A program made the translations under genes and the position numbers. The notes beneath the pieces are model-generated. The model worked only from the letters and a program-made list of their open reading frames with translations, was not told the origin of the DNA and did not search any database. From assembly GCF_026191675.1 (NCBI RefSeq), contig NZ_JAKRRY010000016.1:52217-116216 (forward strand): a stretch of 64,000 nt of DNA, in the 5' to 3' direction. The first letter of the stretch is position 1. Each line of letters starts with the position of its first letter. The stretch is from Vibrio qingdaonensis. GTDB lineage: Bacteria > Pseudomonadota > Gammaproteobacteria > Enterobacterales > Vibrionaceae. Shown here piece after piece: positions 8,973 through 17,893 of the stretch.

Positions 8973-9047
8973 GGGAGGGCTCACTCGCATTATATTTACG
9001 TTAACGTCGAGTCCTTGGACTTTGCGGCCACAATGAAAGGAGCACAT

Positions 9048-10205
9048 GTGGTTTATTCTGAGAAATTATCGATATCAGAGGCACAAAAGTTGGTGCTACT
9101 GTCACAGTGGCTGCCTGCTAAATATCAAAAGGGTAAAGCGCATGACGCGACTCTGTCAGCGATTGAACATCTAGGTTATGTTCAGATTGATACCATATCG
9201 GTAGTTCAACGTGCCCATCACCATACCTTGTGGAACAGAAATCGCCGCTATTTGCCAGAGCATATTGACCAACTCACCCAACAACGCGCGATTTTTGAAT
9301 ACTGGGCTCACGCCGCCGCGTATCTGCCAATGCGTGATTATCGTTTCAGCTTATTTCGCAAACAAGCATTTAAAGAAGGGCGTTTGCGCCATTGGTATAA
9401 CCACGACCGAGCGTTAATGGAACAGGTACTGGAGAGAATTAGAGAAGAAGGTCCCTTAATGGCAAAGGATTTTTCGGGGGCCAGCAATAACAGCAAAGGT
9501 TGGGGGAGTAAGCCTACTAAGCAAGCGCTCGAGTGCTTGTTTATGCAAGGCGATTTGATGGTTAGCGAACGGCGTAATTTTCATAAAGTCTACGATTTGA
9601 CGGAACGAGTGATCCCCATAGATACTGACGTGAGCGTCCCATCGGAGCAAGAGTATGCGCGCTTTTTGGTCACTCAATATTTGCGGGCTAACGGTCTTGG
9701 ACGCGTTTCTGAAATGACCTATTTACTCAAAGGATTAAAAACGGCGGTCTGCGGCGTGATTGATGACATGCTCGAAGAGCAAACGCTGGTCACCATTGAG
9801 GTAGAAGGACATCATTATGTCGCGTGCCTCGGTGCTATTGACCAATTGAAGCGTCCAATATCACGAACGAAGGCCGTTATTTTATCCCCCTTCGACAATT
9901 GCCTTATTCAACGTCAGCGTCTAAAAATGTTATTTAATTTTGATTATCTTCTTGAGTGCTATGTGCCAAAAGAAAAGCGCCAGTTTGGCTATTTTTGTTT
10001 ACCAATATTGTGGGCGGGAGAGCTGGTGGCAAGAGCGGATTGTAAGGTCAATAAAGCAACCGCAACGCTTGAAGTACTGCATTTAGCCTTAGAGCCAAAG
10101 TTAGTAGAAAAAGCGGCCTTTATGGAGGCGATTGAGCAGGAACTACAGCAATTTGCTCGCTTTAATGCGTGTGATACGTTCAAAATCATACGGGTCACTC
10201 CGTAA
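9048..10205 (+). CDS. Winged-helix DNA glycosylase of the YcaQ/AlkX family
   Basis: About 385 residues from GTG 9048, which has AAAGGAG five bases upstream; the ATG at 9033 would place that site inside the gene. The family (HTH_42) includes E. coli YcaQ, which removes alkylated or cross-linked bases. The catalytic signature Q-hydrophobic-D is present as Q46-I-D48 in GYVQIDTISVVQR, followed by the conserved HHHTLWNR. The length is close to that of E. coli YcaQ (410). Its role would be interstrand cross-link or bulky alkyl base excision in the cytosol. No repair gene is adjacent. Confidence 0.85.
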   Translation: MVYSEKLSISEAQKLVLLSQWLPAKYQKGKAHDATLSAIEHLGYVQIDTISVVQRAHHHTLWNRNRRYLPEHIDQLTQQRAIFEYWAHAAAYLPMRDYRFSLFRKQAFKEGRLRHWYNHDRALMEQVLERIREEGPLMAKDFSGASNNSKGWGSKPTKQALECLFMQGDLMVSERRNFHKVYDLTERVIPIDTDVSVPSEQEYARFLVTQYLRANGLGRVSEMTYLLKGLKTAVCGVIDDMLEEQTLVTIEVEGHHYVACLGAIDQLKRPISRTKAVILSPFDNCLIQRQRLKMLFNFDYLLECYVPKEKRQFGYFCLPILWAGELVARADCKVNKATATLEVLHLALEPKLVEKAAFMEAIEQELQQFARFNACDTFKIIRVTP

Positions 10206-10234
10206 AGCTTATCACTTGAGCACTTTTCAATAGC

Positions 10235-10263
10235 AAAAAAAAACGCAGCGGGTTAGCGCTGCG
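10235..10263 (-). terminator. Rho-independent terminator, minus-strand direction
   Basis: CGCAGCG (10244-10250) pairs with CGCTGCG (10257-10263). Nine A precede it on the plus strand, giving a T9 tail in the minus direction. It probably terminates the transcript of the gene at 10574-11554 and may also stop the YcaQ transcript. Confidence 0.75.
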
Positions 10264-10573
10264 GAATATAAAGATAGTAATCAAAACCAGAGGGCTGAGT
10301 TTCCGGTTGAATTCTCTATAGGATGATCGGCTACTTTGTGTAGTAGTACTTGGATCTTATCGGGATCCATCAGTTTGAAGAATTAGACTAAAGAGGTATA
10401 AATAGTATGATACTTACAAACTTAGATTGCATCTTTGTCGTGTGCTTTTAGTGTAAACAAGTATGTGACGATTATTGATAGGTAGTCGCTTAGGTCCTTA
10501 GGGTTATTTCTCCTAGAACGCAACGTTGATCTTGCTCTAAGACTGATATCTGATCACGGTGGTGAAGGTGTCG
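10264..10573. other. Untranslated stretch, nothing recognised
   Basis: About 310 bp between the terminator at 10235 and the stop of the ClpP-fold gene. It would be the 3' untranslated region of that gene if the terminator at 10235 is the one used. I see no supported gene; only very short frames without ribosome sites occur. Confidence 0.4.
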
Positions 10574-11554
10574 CTATTGGTCGGTTAATAAGCCGTATTG
10601 CTTCAATTCACTTTGGCTCATTGTATGTATACCGTCAAATGGCGCCGCAGAAAGGGTATAAAAATAGAATTTAGGGCCTGTTTCCTTGCCCAACATCTTA
10701 CTGAAATAGGTAAGTTGGTCATGGTGCGCAGGATCGCTTGTTTTTAATTCACTGGCTGTTTTACCATCATCCGAACAACACCAAGAGTGCACCCCAACGC
10801 GCGCGCCGGGTTCTATCGTTCTGATCACACCAGCGCTGAACAGATCGACGCCTCCTGAATAAGCAAACCCATTCTCGGGGATCGTCGTATTCAGGCCTGC
10901 ATTTCGTAGTAAGTTTCCAGTATGTAAGTTGATATCGTCATTCAATGAGCCTCGAACGGCTTTGATGACAATAGTGTCGACTTGTTGGTGGTTTTGAACA
11001 ATATCTTTCAGCTGTAAGTAGGTTTTCGTCCCTAGCTCGCCTGTCAGTAATGCTTCGTTAGCATCGAACTTGAATTGGCTGGTGCCTGCATCAATGAGGG
11101 AGTCATTAAAGTTGAGTGTAAACTCAGTGCTAGGGTCGCCAGCATGGCTTAATGTGCCGCGGTATCGATAACCATCGTCAGATTCATCAAAGCTGACGTG
11201 AGAAGACACCCACACACTGTCTGCGTTATCCATTGGATCGACATTACTGTGTTCGTCATCAAACGCCCCTTTCAGTAAGGTTACGTTTTTTCCGGGACCA
11301 CTTTCAAAATTAAACGATATGTACACCAATCCTTTTGAGTAACGAGCGACTAATGCGTCTTCGGTAATTGTTGCGAGAGTAAGCGGATAACGCTGTCCGT
11401 CGTATTTAATCCACAACTCTTGCTGTTTCTGTTGGAAGGTATGGATATAGCGATTGAGTTGGGATTCCGGTATTGCATTGAGATGAAGTTCTGTAGCCCC
11501 TGCAAAGAGAGGAAAAGAGAGAGTGATCAATATTAATTGGCTGAGTGCTTTCAT
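10574..11554 (-). CDS. Periplasmic ClpP/crotonase-fold protein (COG3904-like)
   Basis: 326 residues with a clear signal peptide (residues 1-20, cleavage after AGA). The first half is beta-rich and unique. The second half looks like the ClpP-like domain of COG3904: a strand TIVIKAVRG, a helix with TGNLLRNAGLNTTIPE, then AYSGGVDLFSAG where the nucleophilic Ser usually lies, and ARVGVHSW where the family has its His. A following CC pair is unusual. Similar proteins are sometimes labelled alpha/beta hydrolase. Activity is unproven and the Ser/His assignment is inference. It is monocistronic and ends towards the terminator at 10235. Confidence 0.55.
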   Translation of the reverse strand: MKALSQLILITLSFPLFAGATELHLNAIPESQLNRYIHTFQQKQQELWIKYDGQRYPLTLATITEDALVARYSKGLVYISFNFESGPGKNVTLLKGAFDDEHSNVDPMDNADSVWVSSHVSFDESDDGYRYRGTLSHAGDPSTEFTLNFNDSLIDAGTSQFKFDANEALLTGELGTKTYLQLKDIVQNHQQVDTIVIKAVRGSLNDDINLHTGNLLRNAGLNTTIPENGFAYSGGVDLFSAGVIRTIEPGARVGVHSWCCSDDGKTASELKTSDPAHHDQLTYFSKMLGKETGPKFYFYTLSAAPFDGIHTMSQSELKQYGLLTDQ

Positions 11555-11705
11555 TTTGACATTCCGTTGCTTTTTTAATCAAGTTAGCAAAGGTTCGTGT
11601 TGCCGTCTGTACAGGTTTGTTTAGTCGTCTGTACAGGTTTGTCAGAGTTTGAAACCATAAAGAATGGCGTCGACGTATTTCAAACAACAGCATGGTAATG
11701 TTTTG

Positions 11706-11742
11706 ATAGGATTTGCCAATCAAATAGATAGGAACAGACGAA
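11706..11742 (+). promoter_or_regulatory. OxyR-like operator of ahpC copy 1
   Basis: Tetranucleotides spaced exactly as in the OxyR consensus: ATAG (11706), 7 bp, CAAT (11717, consensus CTAT), 7 bp, ATAG (11728), 7 bp, CGAA (11739). It lies about 95 bp upstream of the start codon, where an OxyR-activated promoter would be expected. Confidence 0.6.
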
Positions 11743-12396
11743 TTTCCTAAAACTCTCCAATGTTGCAATATACCTCCATCGGCGCAAAACAGCGCTTAAC
11801 CTTCTAAAAAAGAACACGTTAAGAGAGAGCGATATTATGATTAACACGACTATCAAGCCATTTTCAGCAACGGCATTTAAACAAGGCGACTTCGTAGAAA
11901 TCACCGAGCAAGACGTGAAAGGTAAGTGGGCAGTGTTCTTCTTCTACCCAGCCGATTTCACATTTGTATGTCCAACAGAGCTTGGTGACCTTGCAGACCA
12001 TTACGCAGAGCTACAATCGCGTGGCGTAGAAGTGTACTCAGTATCCACAGATACTCACTTTACTCACAAAGCATGGCACGACAGCTCAGACACAATCGGC
12101 AAAATCAATTACTACATGGTTGGCGACCAAACGGGCAACATCACCAATAACTTCGGTGTGATGCGTGAAGGCCAAGGTCTTGCAGACCGCGCAACGTTCC
12201 TAGTTGACCCAGAAGGCGTGATTCAAGCCATGGAAATCACAGCAGAAGGCATTGGCCGCGACGCAGAAGACCTAATGCGTAAAGTCAAAGCAGCGCAATA
12301 CGTAGCGGCTAACCCAGGTGAAGTTTGCCCAGCAAAATGGAAAGAAGGTGAAGCGACATTGGCTCCGTCTTTAGATCTAGTTGGCAAAATCTAAGC
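11719..12396 (+). repeat. Direct duplication, copy 1 (ahpC and its leader)
   Basis: 678 bp nearly identical to 15347-16024: 118 bp of leader plus the whole ahpC gene. The two leaders differ at 2 positions, and the coding differences I found are all silent. Outside this block the flanks diverge, apart from the left half of the OxyR box and a shared motif near the terminators. Confidence 0.95.
11837..12394 (+). CDS. ahpC: Alkyl hydroperoxide reductase subunit C, copy 1
   Basis: 185 residues, a typical 2-Cys peroxiredoxin. The peroxidatic Cys45 lies in FTFVCPTEL and the resolving Cys164 in GEVCPAKW. It reduces H2O2, organic peroxides and peroxynitrite and is re-reduced by AhpF. The GAGAGAG ribosome site precedes the ATG. 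The protein is identical in every residue to the product of 15465-16022, but the genes differ at a dozen or more synonymous positions. Unlike copy 2, this copy is not next to ahpF; it ends at its own strong terminator. An OxyR-like box upstream predicts peroxide induction. Confidence 0.97.
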   Translation: MINTTIKPFSATAFKQGDFVEITEQDVKGKWAVFFFYPADFTFVCPTELGDLADHYAELQSRGVEVYSVSTDTHFTHKAWHDSSDTIGKINYYMVGDQTGNITNNFGVMREGQGLADRATFLVDPEGVIQAMEITAEGIGRDAEDLMRKVKAAQYVAANPGEVCPAKWKEGEATLAPSLDLVGKI

Positions 12397-12463
12397 GAGC
12401 ATCTTAAGTTAGCGAATACCAACTAACTACGAATGAGTTTAAACGGAAGTTTGAGTCCGTGTT

Positions 12464-12505
12464 ACACGCCCCAATATCGCCTAGCGAATTGGGGCGTGTG
12501 CTTTT
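12464..12505 (+). terminator. Terminator of ahpC copy 1
   Basis: Twelve-base perfect arms (12464-12475 and 12488-12499) of the ACACGCCCCAAT type are followed by GCTTTT. The sequence GAGTCCGTGTTACACGCCCC has a close counterpart downstream of copy 2, so the duplication once extended this far. Confidence 0.8.
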
Positions 12506-12652
12506 GTGGCAAAGCAAAGGGGCTGTTCCAGGTGATAAGCTAGCGGCGAGCTCGTAACTGTCCGTCACAAGTTTTTCTGCTTTTGTATCGCCACCTTATA
12601 TTTATCTGATGATATAGTGCGGTCTCTTATCAATAGAGAGGGACGAGATAAT

Positions 12653-12991
12653 ATGGATAAATTTCTAGAGTTGCTGGCGACAAAGCCGAATGAAGTCATG
12701 TTTGAGCAGACGATGCAAGTGATTGACGAACATTTTGATTTTAACCCAGTCAGCTTTGTAAACTGAGACACCGAAAACCAAGCAGGCCAAAATAATGGGT
12801 CTTGCAAGATTTTTGCTTTTGCTCAGAGACAGGGATTAGATGAGTCATCTACGCTGGCCTGTTTTGGTCAATTCTATCGTGATGACGTTTTAAAGAATCC
12901 AAACGGCAGCGACCATGCCAACATTCGCAACTTTATCCAACACGGTTGGGCAGGCATTCGCTTCGATGGTGTTGCGTTAACAGCTAAGTAA
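12653..12991 (+). pseudogene. HopJ-type III effector family gene with one internal stop codon
   Basis: Reading from the ATG at 12653 gives 112 codons that match the small HopJ family over their full length, including GSCKIFAFA, FGQFYRDDV, NPNGSDHANIRNF and QHGWAGI. One in-frame TGA at 12764-12766 interrupts it at codon 38, where family members usually have Gly (NG-D-E/T-N); GGA to TGA is a single base change. A purine-rich ribosome site precedes the ATG. The rest of the frame is intact, so the lesion is recent or is a sequencing error. HopJ proteins are common in non-pathogens and their role is unclear. Selenocysteine is unlikely. Confidence 0.75.
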
Positions 12992-13502
12992 GCCGTTGAC
13001 ATGATTTATGTCAAAATACAGGCTCATATACACAACCATCAAACCATCAGTAAACAATACTATCTTGCTCACCTTAGAGGTTAAGTTGAGCGAGATGCTA
13101 TTATGTAATGACAGACTGAACTTGGTCACTTAGATAGAGGTATAATCTGACTTTAATTCCGTATTTTTGGAATGACTAAATGTAGGTCAAATTATACCTC
13201 CGTGAACTGAGTGGCTAATCGGTCGTAGTTCATAATGGTACAAAAATGCGTTAGCTAAGATCGAGTTAGCACACCACACCTTTGGACTATTATTTACCCG
13301 TGAGTTTCCTAGATTAGCAATTCATGAATAACTATTAGTATGGAAAGTTGCGTAACTTGGTGTCCAGTATTAATAATACGTAACGGCATCAACGTGAGCT
13401 ATTTAAAGAGGTAGTTGGTACTTTTGTGAATTTATTAAGAAGAAAAAGATAACCAACTACCAAAATAGGTCAGAGCTATCAATGCGTAAGTCCTATTATT
13501 AT
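12992..13502. other. 511-bp spacer with an inverted repeat and a small dyad
   Basis: No gene supported. It contains a TTGACAT/ATGTCAA dyad just after the HopJ remnant and the 64-bp inverted repeat described separately at 13137-13200. The DNA looks AT-rich compared with the ahpC genes on either side. Confidence 0.5.
13137..13200. repeat. 64-bp inverted repeat with 15-bp arms
   Basis: GAGGTATAATCTGAC at 13137-13151 is the inverted copy, with one mismatch, of 13186-13200. A second small stem (ATTCC/GGAAT at 13155 and 13169) lies inside. It could be an RNA hairpin or a remnant of a small mobile element. No target-site duplication was identified. Confidence 0.7.
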
Positions 13503-14153
13503 CTAGAACTGCTCACATTGACCTTGGCGTGTTTTTTCATCAAAAATATACTTGAACTGAGTTACACCCGAAAATACAAGATTCTCTGAACATGTCACGT
13601 ATTCTGTAGTAGTTTGATCGTAGAAACCTACTTGTTTAATTGTATTGCCATATAAAATACCAATTGATGACAGAAATTTATTATTAGGAGTATATAGCTG
13701 ACTTTGCTCTTTCTTTAGGAAGCCAAAGATTGAATCGGCAGCATAACCCCATCCCGCATCAAAAGCTGGGTAAATATCATTCAGAGAATCGTTCTGTAAG
13801 ACGATTCTCTCTGGTGGGCTGTCAAAAAGTGAGGTGCAATTCCCACCGTTTGATTGATATTTTCCATCCTCACTAAACATAAACGTGTAATTACAACCAT
13901 AGGGTGCGTAAGTACCACGAGACGTAAGCATTTGGTACTCTTCTTGACCTATAATCATTTTAACATTTGATGCTGTCGGCCTGAATGAGTAGCCAATACG
14001 CCCGTTTGCATTAGTGTATGGTTTAATATGATTTGTGCCATCATATATCTTTATGTCTTCACCTAAATAATCTTCAATCCATATAGTGTCAGCGAAAGCA
14101 GCTGACGTAGATAGTGAAGCAAGGGTTGCTAATAGCGTTATATTAATTTTCAT
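13503..14153 (-). CDS. Secreted protein of unknown function
   Basis: About 216 residues. ATG 14153 is chosen because AGGAG sits nine bases upstream; a TTG six bases earlier is too close. A signal peptide (residues 1-21, ending SAAFA-DT) is followed by an acidic, Tyr-rich mature protein with several Cys (CNYTF, GNCTS, VTCSEN, GQCEQF) that could form disulfides. I recognise no family. It lies between the two ahpC copies in AT-rich DNA, so it may have been acquired; that is inference. Long spacers flank it on both sides. Confidence 0.7.
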   Translation of the reverse strand: MKINITLLATLASLSTSAAFADTIWIEDYLGEDIKIYDGTNHIKPYTNANGRIGYSFRPTASNVKMIIGQEEYQMLTSRGTYAPYGCNYTFMFSEDGKYQSNGGNCTSLFDSPPERIVLQNDSLNDIYPAFDAGWGYAADSIFGFLKKEQSQLYTPNNKFLSSIGILYGNTIKQVGFYDQTTTEYVTCSENLVFSGVTQFKYIFDEKTRQGQCEQF

Positions 14154-14453
14154 GACCAATTACTCCTAAAGGTATTTGCCCTTTGTTGGGCAGATAAAGT
14201 ATAGGTGTGCAGGTGCATATTGGTAGAGGAAAGATGTAAAACTATGTGTGTAAGTGGTGGTAAATGTTACGGCATGTGTCTTTTGGGGGTGGGGCATAGG
14301 TTTTACTGTGGAAACAAGCCCATTGAAACTCACTTTTGGACAGAGATGAGTTAGCGCTACATGCAGATTTAGCCACTCAACGCGCTTGGATATAATGCCA
14401 TTTCTCTAGGGAATGGCGACGGACTTTCTTTGGGCATGTGACTCACAATGGAG
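14154..14453. other. Spacer of about 300 bp, nothing recognised
   Basis: Apart from the ribosome site of the secreted protein gene, I see only G-rich stretches (near 14284-14296) and no gene or repeat that I can support. Confidence 0.4.
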
Positions 14454-15074
14454 CTACAATCTTTTTTCATAGCTATGGTCACTGCCTTCCGATTTATTAA
14501 AGCCAACTTGTATTAAATAATCGCTATGCTCAGAGGTGCTTGCCGTTGCTTTAAGCACACTTATTCCTCGACTTTTTATTAGTTCAGGGTTGGTTTGATA
14601 AAAATAGTAAGCCAGCTTTAAGTCTCGATATTCAGGAGTCACGTAATCTAGTGACACGTTGAATACTCCATTATCTTGCTTAGTCCCGACTAGAAGACCG
14701 GCAATGGCGTTATTTCTTAGCAGATAAAATGCTGAGTTTCCTGCTCTCAATTCCTTTACGGTGGTCTGTTTTTCGATATCTTTAGCATTGGTTGAAACAA
14801 AATGCTCGAAGTATTCAGAATCGATGGTGGCCGCTACTAGTTTGAATTTATCTTTCGACCCCGCAAGCTGGTAAAGGTAGTAGACATTGATGCAAGCAAT
14901 ACCAAGATTCATCAACATAGTTGGATAAGAGTTAATAAAATAAGCAAATGCTGCAAACAGTAAGCAACCGATGAAGTTAATCACTCTTAGCTTGACTATT
15001 GATGTCATCGTTAGCGAGATAAGCACCACGAGCGATGCCAGATAACCAAACCATTCAACCCAATCAAATTCCAT
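14454..15074 (-). CDS. Fusion of a YgjV-like membrane domain with a GNAT-like domain
   Basis: 206 residues with AAGGAC before the ATG. The first 75-80 residues hold three membrane helices with the YgjV pattern (LRVINFIGCLLFAAFAYF, then MLMNLGIACINVYYLYQL). The remaining 120 residues look like a GNAT acetyltransferase half: FYLLRNNAIAGLLVG, the YVTPEYRDLKLAYYFYQ segment where the acetyl-CoA loop should lie, and a final VGFNKSE like the usual GF near the C-terminus. The acetyl-CoA loop lacks the classic R-x-x-G-x-G, so catalysis is uncertain. A stand-alone YgjV relative is at 52360-52887. Membrane-tethered acylation or sensing is a guess. Confidence 0.7.
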   Translation of the reverse strand: MEFDWVEWFGYLASLVVLISLTMTSIVKLRVINFIGCLLFAAFAYFINSYPTMLMNLGIACINVYYLYQLAGSKDKFKLVAATIDSEYFEHFVSTNAKDIEKQTTVKELRAGNSAFYLLRNNAIAGLLVGTKQDNGVFNVSLDYVTPEYRDLKLAYYFYQTNPELIKSRGISVLKATASTSEHSDYLIQVGFNKSEGSDHSYEKRL

Positions 15075-15333
15075 AGCACTGTCCTTGTGTCTTGGTTTTT
15101 TATAAAGATAGCAAATGACTCATCACTCAGTCAGATCTCGCTAACAGTTATATCAACCTTGTCACAATTAGGCCCAAAAATAGCACGCGACTTTTGTTCT
15201 AACGCGGAAGACCGGGAGCAAGTTTTGCTTGTTGCTACTCATATCTTTTATATGCCAAAGTTATCTGACTATCTCTTTTATTCCTTTACGCCTTTCCATT
15301 TCGTAAGGGCTTCTCTCTAGCCGCACTCCTTTA

Positions 15334-15370
15334 ATAGGAAACTCCTATCAAATAGATAGGAACAGACGAA
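15334..15370 (+). promoter_or_regulatory. OxyR-like operator of ahpC copy 2
   Basis: ATAG (15334), 7 bp, CTAT (15345), 7 bp, ATAG (15356), 7 bp, CGAA (15367). Three of four tetranucleotides match the OxyR consensus with exact spacing. The left half lies outside the near-identical duplicated block yet keeps the same pattern as copy 1. The rest of the 390-bp spacer at 15075-15464 holds only leader sequence. Confidence 0.65.
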
Positions 15371-16024
15371 TTTCTTAAAACTCTCCGATGTTGCAATATA
15401 CCTCCATCGGCGCAAAACAGCGCTTAACCTTCTAAAAAAGAACACGTTAAGAGAGAGCGATATTATGATTAACACGACTATCAAGCCATTTTCAGCAACG
15501 GCATTTAAACAAGGCGACTTCGTAGAAATCACCGAGCAAGACGTGAAAGGTAAGTGGGCAGTCTTCTTCTTCTACCCAGCCGATTTCACATTTGTATGTC
15601 CAACAGAGCTTGGTGACCTGGCAGACCATTACGCAGAGCTACAATCGCGTGGTGTAGAAGTGTACTCAGTATCAACAGATACGCATTTTACTCACAAAGC
15701 ATGGCACGACAGCTCAGACACAATCGGCAAAATCAATTACTACATGGTTGGCGACCAAACAGGCAACATCACCAATAACTTCGGTGTGATGCGTGAAGGC
15801 CAAGGCCTTGCAGACCGCGCAACGTTCCTAGTTGACCCAGAAGGCGTGATTCAAGCCATGGAAATCACAGCAGAAGGTATTGGCCGTGATGCTGAAGACC
15901 TAATGCGTAAAGTAAAAGCAGCGCAATACGTAGCGGCTAACCCAGGTGAAGTTTGCCCAGCAAAATGGAAAGAAGGTGAAGCGACACTTGCTCCGTCTTT
16001 AGACCTAGTTGGCAAAATCTAAGC
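15347..16024 (+). repeat. Direct duplication, copy 2 (ahpC and its leader)
   Basis: Matches 11719-12396 at an offset of 3628 bp with no gaps seen. Downstream similarity persists weakly to the hairpin at 16091 (GAGTCCGTGTTGCACGCCCC). Confidence 0.95.
15465..16022 (+). CDS. ahpC: Alkyl hydroperoxide reductase subunit C, copy 2 (operonic)
   Basis: 185 residues, identical to the protein of copy 1, with peroxidatic Cys45 and resolving Cys164. This copy is the ancestral-looking one because ahpF follows 260 bp downstream in the usual ahpCF order. A hairpin between ahpC and ahpF should lower ahpF expression relative to ahpC, as commonly seen because AhpC is needed in excess. Synonymous differences from copy 1 include codons for Val, Leu, Thr and Asp throughout the gene, so the identity is maintained by selection or gene conversion and not by a very recent duplication alone. 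Confidence 0.97.
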   Translation: MINTTIKPFSATAFKQGDFVEITEQDVKGKWAVFFFYPADFTFVCPTELGDLADHYAELQSRGVEVYSVSTDTHFTHKAWHDSSDTIGKINYYMVGDQTGNITNNFGVMREGQGLADRATFLVDPEGVIQAMEITAEGIGRDAEDLMRKVKAAQYVAANPGEVCPAKWKEGEATLAPSLDLVGKI

Positions 16025-16090
16025 AGGCGTCTTAAGCCCACCAAGAACTCGCTAACCACAATGAGCGTTAGCAGAAATTCGAGTCCGTGT

Positions 16091-16151
16091 TGCACGCCCC
16101 GCTGTCGCTTTTATTGTCTCTACCATTGGCAGATAAAAGTGGGGGCGTGCA
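16091..16151 (+). terminator. Hairpin between ahpC and ahpF (partial terminator)
   Basis: TGCACGCCCC at 16091-16100 pairs with GGGGCGTGCA at 16142-16151; a second stem CTTTTAT/ATAAAAG lies inside the loop. No T-run follows, which suits partial termination or RNA stabilisation within an operon. Confidence 0.6.
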
Positions 16152-16282
16152 GCCCTTAAACAGTAAATATAGTTATTAACCAAACTATAGTTATTAACCC
16201 AACATCAAAAGGGTCTCTTTTTTTATTCATCCCTTTTTACATTCCTTCTGATGTTAAGCAGTCTTATAGAGTAGGTATCGTT

Positions 16283-17875
16283 ATGTTAGATCAAGCAATG
16301 AAGCAGCAGCTAAAAGCGTATTTAGAAAACGTAAAAACCCAAGTTCAATTGGTTCTCAGCCTTGATGACAGTGATACAGCAAGCAAGATCCAGTCTCTTG
16401 CCGATGACATCGCATCACTAAGCAGCAAAATTGACGTCGTTCGTGACGACGCTGCAAGTCCGCGACAGCCTGTGATGCGCGTTGTTAACCCAGAAAAAGG
16501 CACGGCAATTGGCTTTGCTGGCTTGCCAATGGGTCATGAATTTACCTCACTTGTGCTTGCGCTGCTGCATACAGGTGGTCACCCAATCAAACTCGAAGCA
16601 GAAACGATTGAGCAAATAGCGCAGCTCAACTCGCCACTTGATGTGGAGATTTTTATCTCGCTATCATGCCAAAACTGCCCAGAAGTGGTGCAATCTTTCA
16701 ATATGATGGCTGCCATTAACCCACTGATTAATGTCACTATGATTGACGGTGCCGCATTCCAAGATGAAGTGAAGCAGCGCGATATTATGGCGGTGCCAAG
16801 TGTCTTCATTAATGGTGAGTTATTTGGTCAGGGCCGCATGTCGCTAAACGAAATCTTGAATAAAGTGGATACTGGTGCCGCTGAAAAGAAAGCCAACCAA
16901 CTTAATGAAACCGCACCTTTTGATGTTCTGGTTGTTGGTGGTGGTCCTGCGGGTTCATCTGCCGCTATCTATGCGGCGCGTAAAGGCATTCGCACCGGTG
17001 TGGTTGCCGATCGCTTTGGTGGTCAAGTCATGGATACCATGGCAATTGAAAACTTTATCTCAATGAAATCCACTACCGGCCCGAGTTTAGTCGCGAGCTT
17101 AGAAGAGCATGTAAAAGAGTACGGGGTTGAAGTGATTACAGAGCAACGCGCAGCAACCATTATTGATGCAGAAGATACCGAAGACGGTTACACGCATGTG
17201 GTATTGGAAAGTGGCGCAGTACTCAAAGCTCGCTCTGTTATTACCAGTACTGGTGCACGCTGGCGTGAAATGAACGTTCCGGGTGAGCAAGAGTATCGTA
17301 ATAAAGGTGTGGCTTACTGTCCTCACTGTGATGGCCCACTATTCAAAGGCAAGCGTACTGCGGTTATCGGTGGTGGTAACTCAGGTATTGAAGCCGCTAT
17401 TGACCTAGCTGGCATCGTTGAGCATGTTACCGTGCTTGAATTTGCCGACACGCTTCGCGCTGACCAAGTCTTGATCGACAAAGCAAACAGCACAGCTAAC
17501 ATTGAGATCATTACGATGGCTCAAACCACGGAAGTACTGGGTGATGGCACGCGGGTTACTGGTCTTGAATATAAAGACCGTAATACGGATGAAATTAAGC
17601 GTGTTGAGCTGTCAGGTATCTTCGTTCAAATCGGTTTGGTTCCAAACAGTGAATGGCTAAAAGGATCAAAAGTAGAGCTGTCACCTCGTGGCGAAATCGA
17701 AATTGATGCGCATGGCGCGACGAGTATGAAAGGTGTATTTGCGGCGGGTGATGTTACTACAGTGCCATACAAACAAATTATTATTGCGATGGGCGAGGGT
17801 GCGAAAGCAAGTTTAGGGGCGTTTGATTTCTTGATTCGTAACCCTGCACCAGTGAAGCAAGCTGAAATCGCGTAA
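16283..17875 (+). CDS. ahpF: Alkyl hydroperoxide reductase subunit F
   Basis: 530 residues (about 521 in E. coli). Domains in order: an N-terminal tandem thioredoxin fold with the C129-Q-N-C132 disulfide that passes electrons to AhpC; an FAD-binding domain starting with [15 protein letters not shown] near residue 214; an NADH domain with [13 protein letters not shown]; and the thioredoxin-reductase-like CPHC redox centre at C346/C349. It transfers electrons from NADH through FAD and two disulfides to AhpC. It follows ahpC copy 2 and ends at a hairpin shared with the convergent foldase-like gene. Confidence 0.97.
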   Translation: MLDQAMKQQLKAYLENVKTQVQLVLSLDDSDTASKIQSLADDIASLSSKIDVVRDDAASPRQPVMRVVNPEKGTAIGFAGLPMGHEFTSLVLALLHTGGHPIKLEAETIEQIAQLNSPLDVEIFISLSCQNCPEVVQSFNMMAAINPLINVTMIDGAAFQDEVKQRDIMAVPSVFINGELFGQGRMSLNEILNKVDTGAAEKKANQLNETAPFDVLVVGGGPAGSSAAIYAARKGIRTGVVADRFGGQVMDTMAIENFISMKSTTGPSLVASLEEHVKEYGVEVITEQRAATIIDAEDTEDGYTHVVLESGAVLKARSVITSTGARWREMNVPGEQEYRNKGVAYCPHCDGPLFKGKRTAVIGGGNSGIEAAIDLAGIVEHVTVLEFADTLRADQVLIDKANSTANIEIITMAQTTEVLGDGTRVTGLEYKDRNTDEIKRVELSGIFVQIGLVPNSEWLKGSKVELSPRGEIEIDAHGATSMKGVFAAGDVTTVPYKQIIIAMGEGAKASLGAFDFLIRNPAPVKQAEIA

Positions 17876-17893
17876 CTCTAATCATTGATAAAC

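Noticed and set aside
12764..12766. TGA in the HopJ-like gene as a selenocysteine codon
   Set aside because: Homologues have Gly, not Cys, at this position, and I see no SECIS-like hairpin just after it. A nonsense mutation is simpler.
13137..13200. Inverted repeat as an IS end or integron attC site
   Set aside because: No transposase or integrase nearby, no matching second end and no attC core sites.
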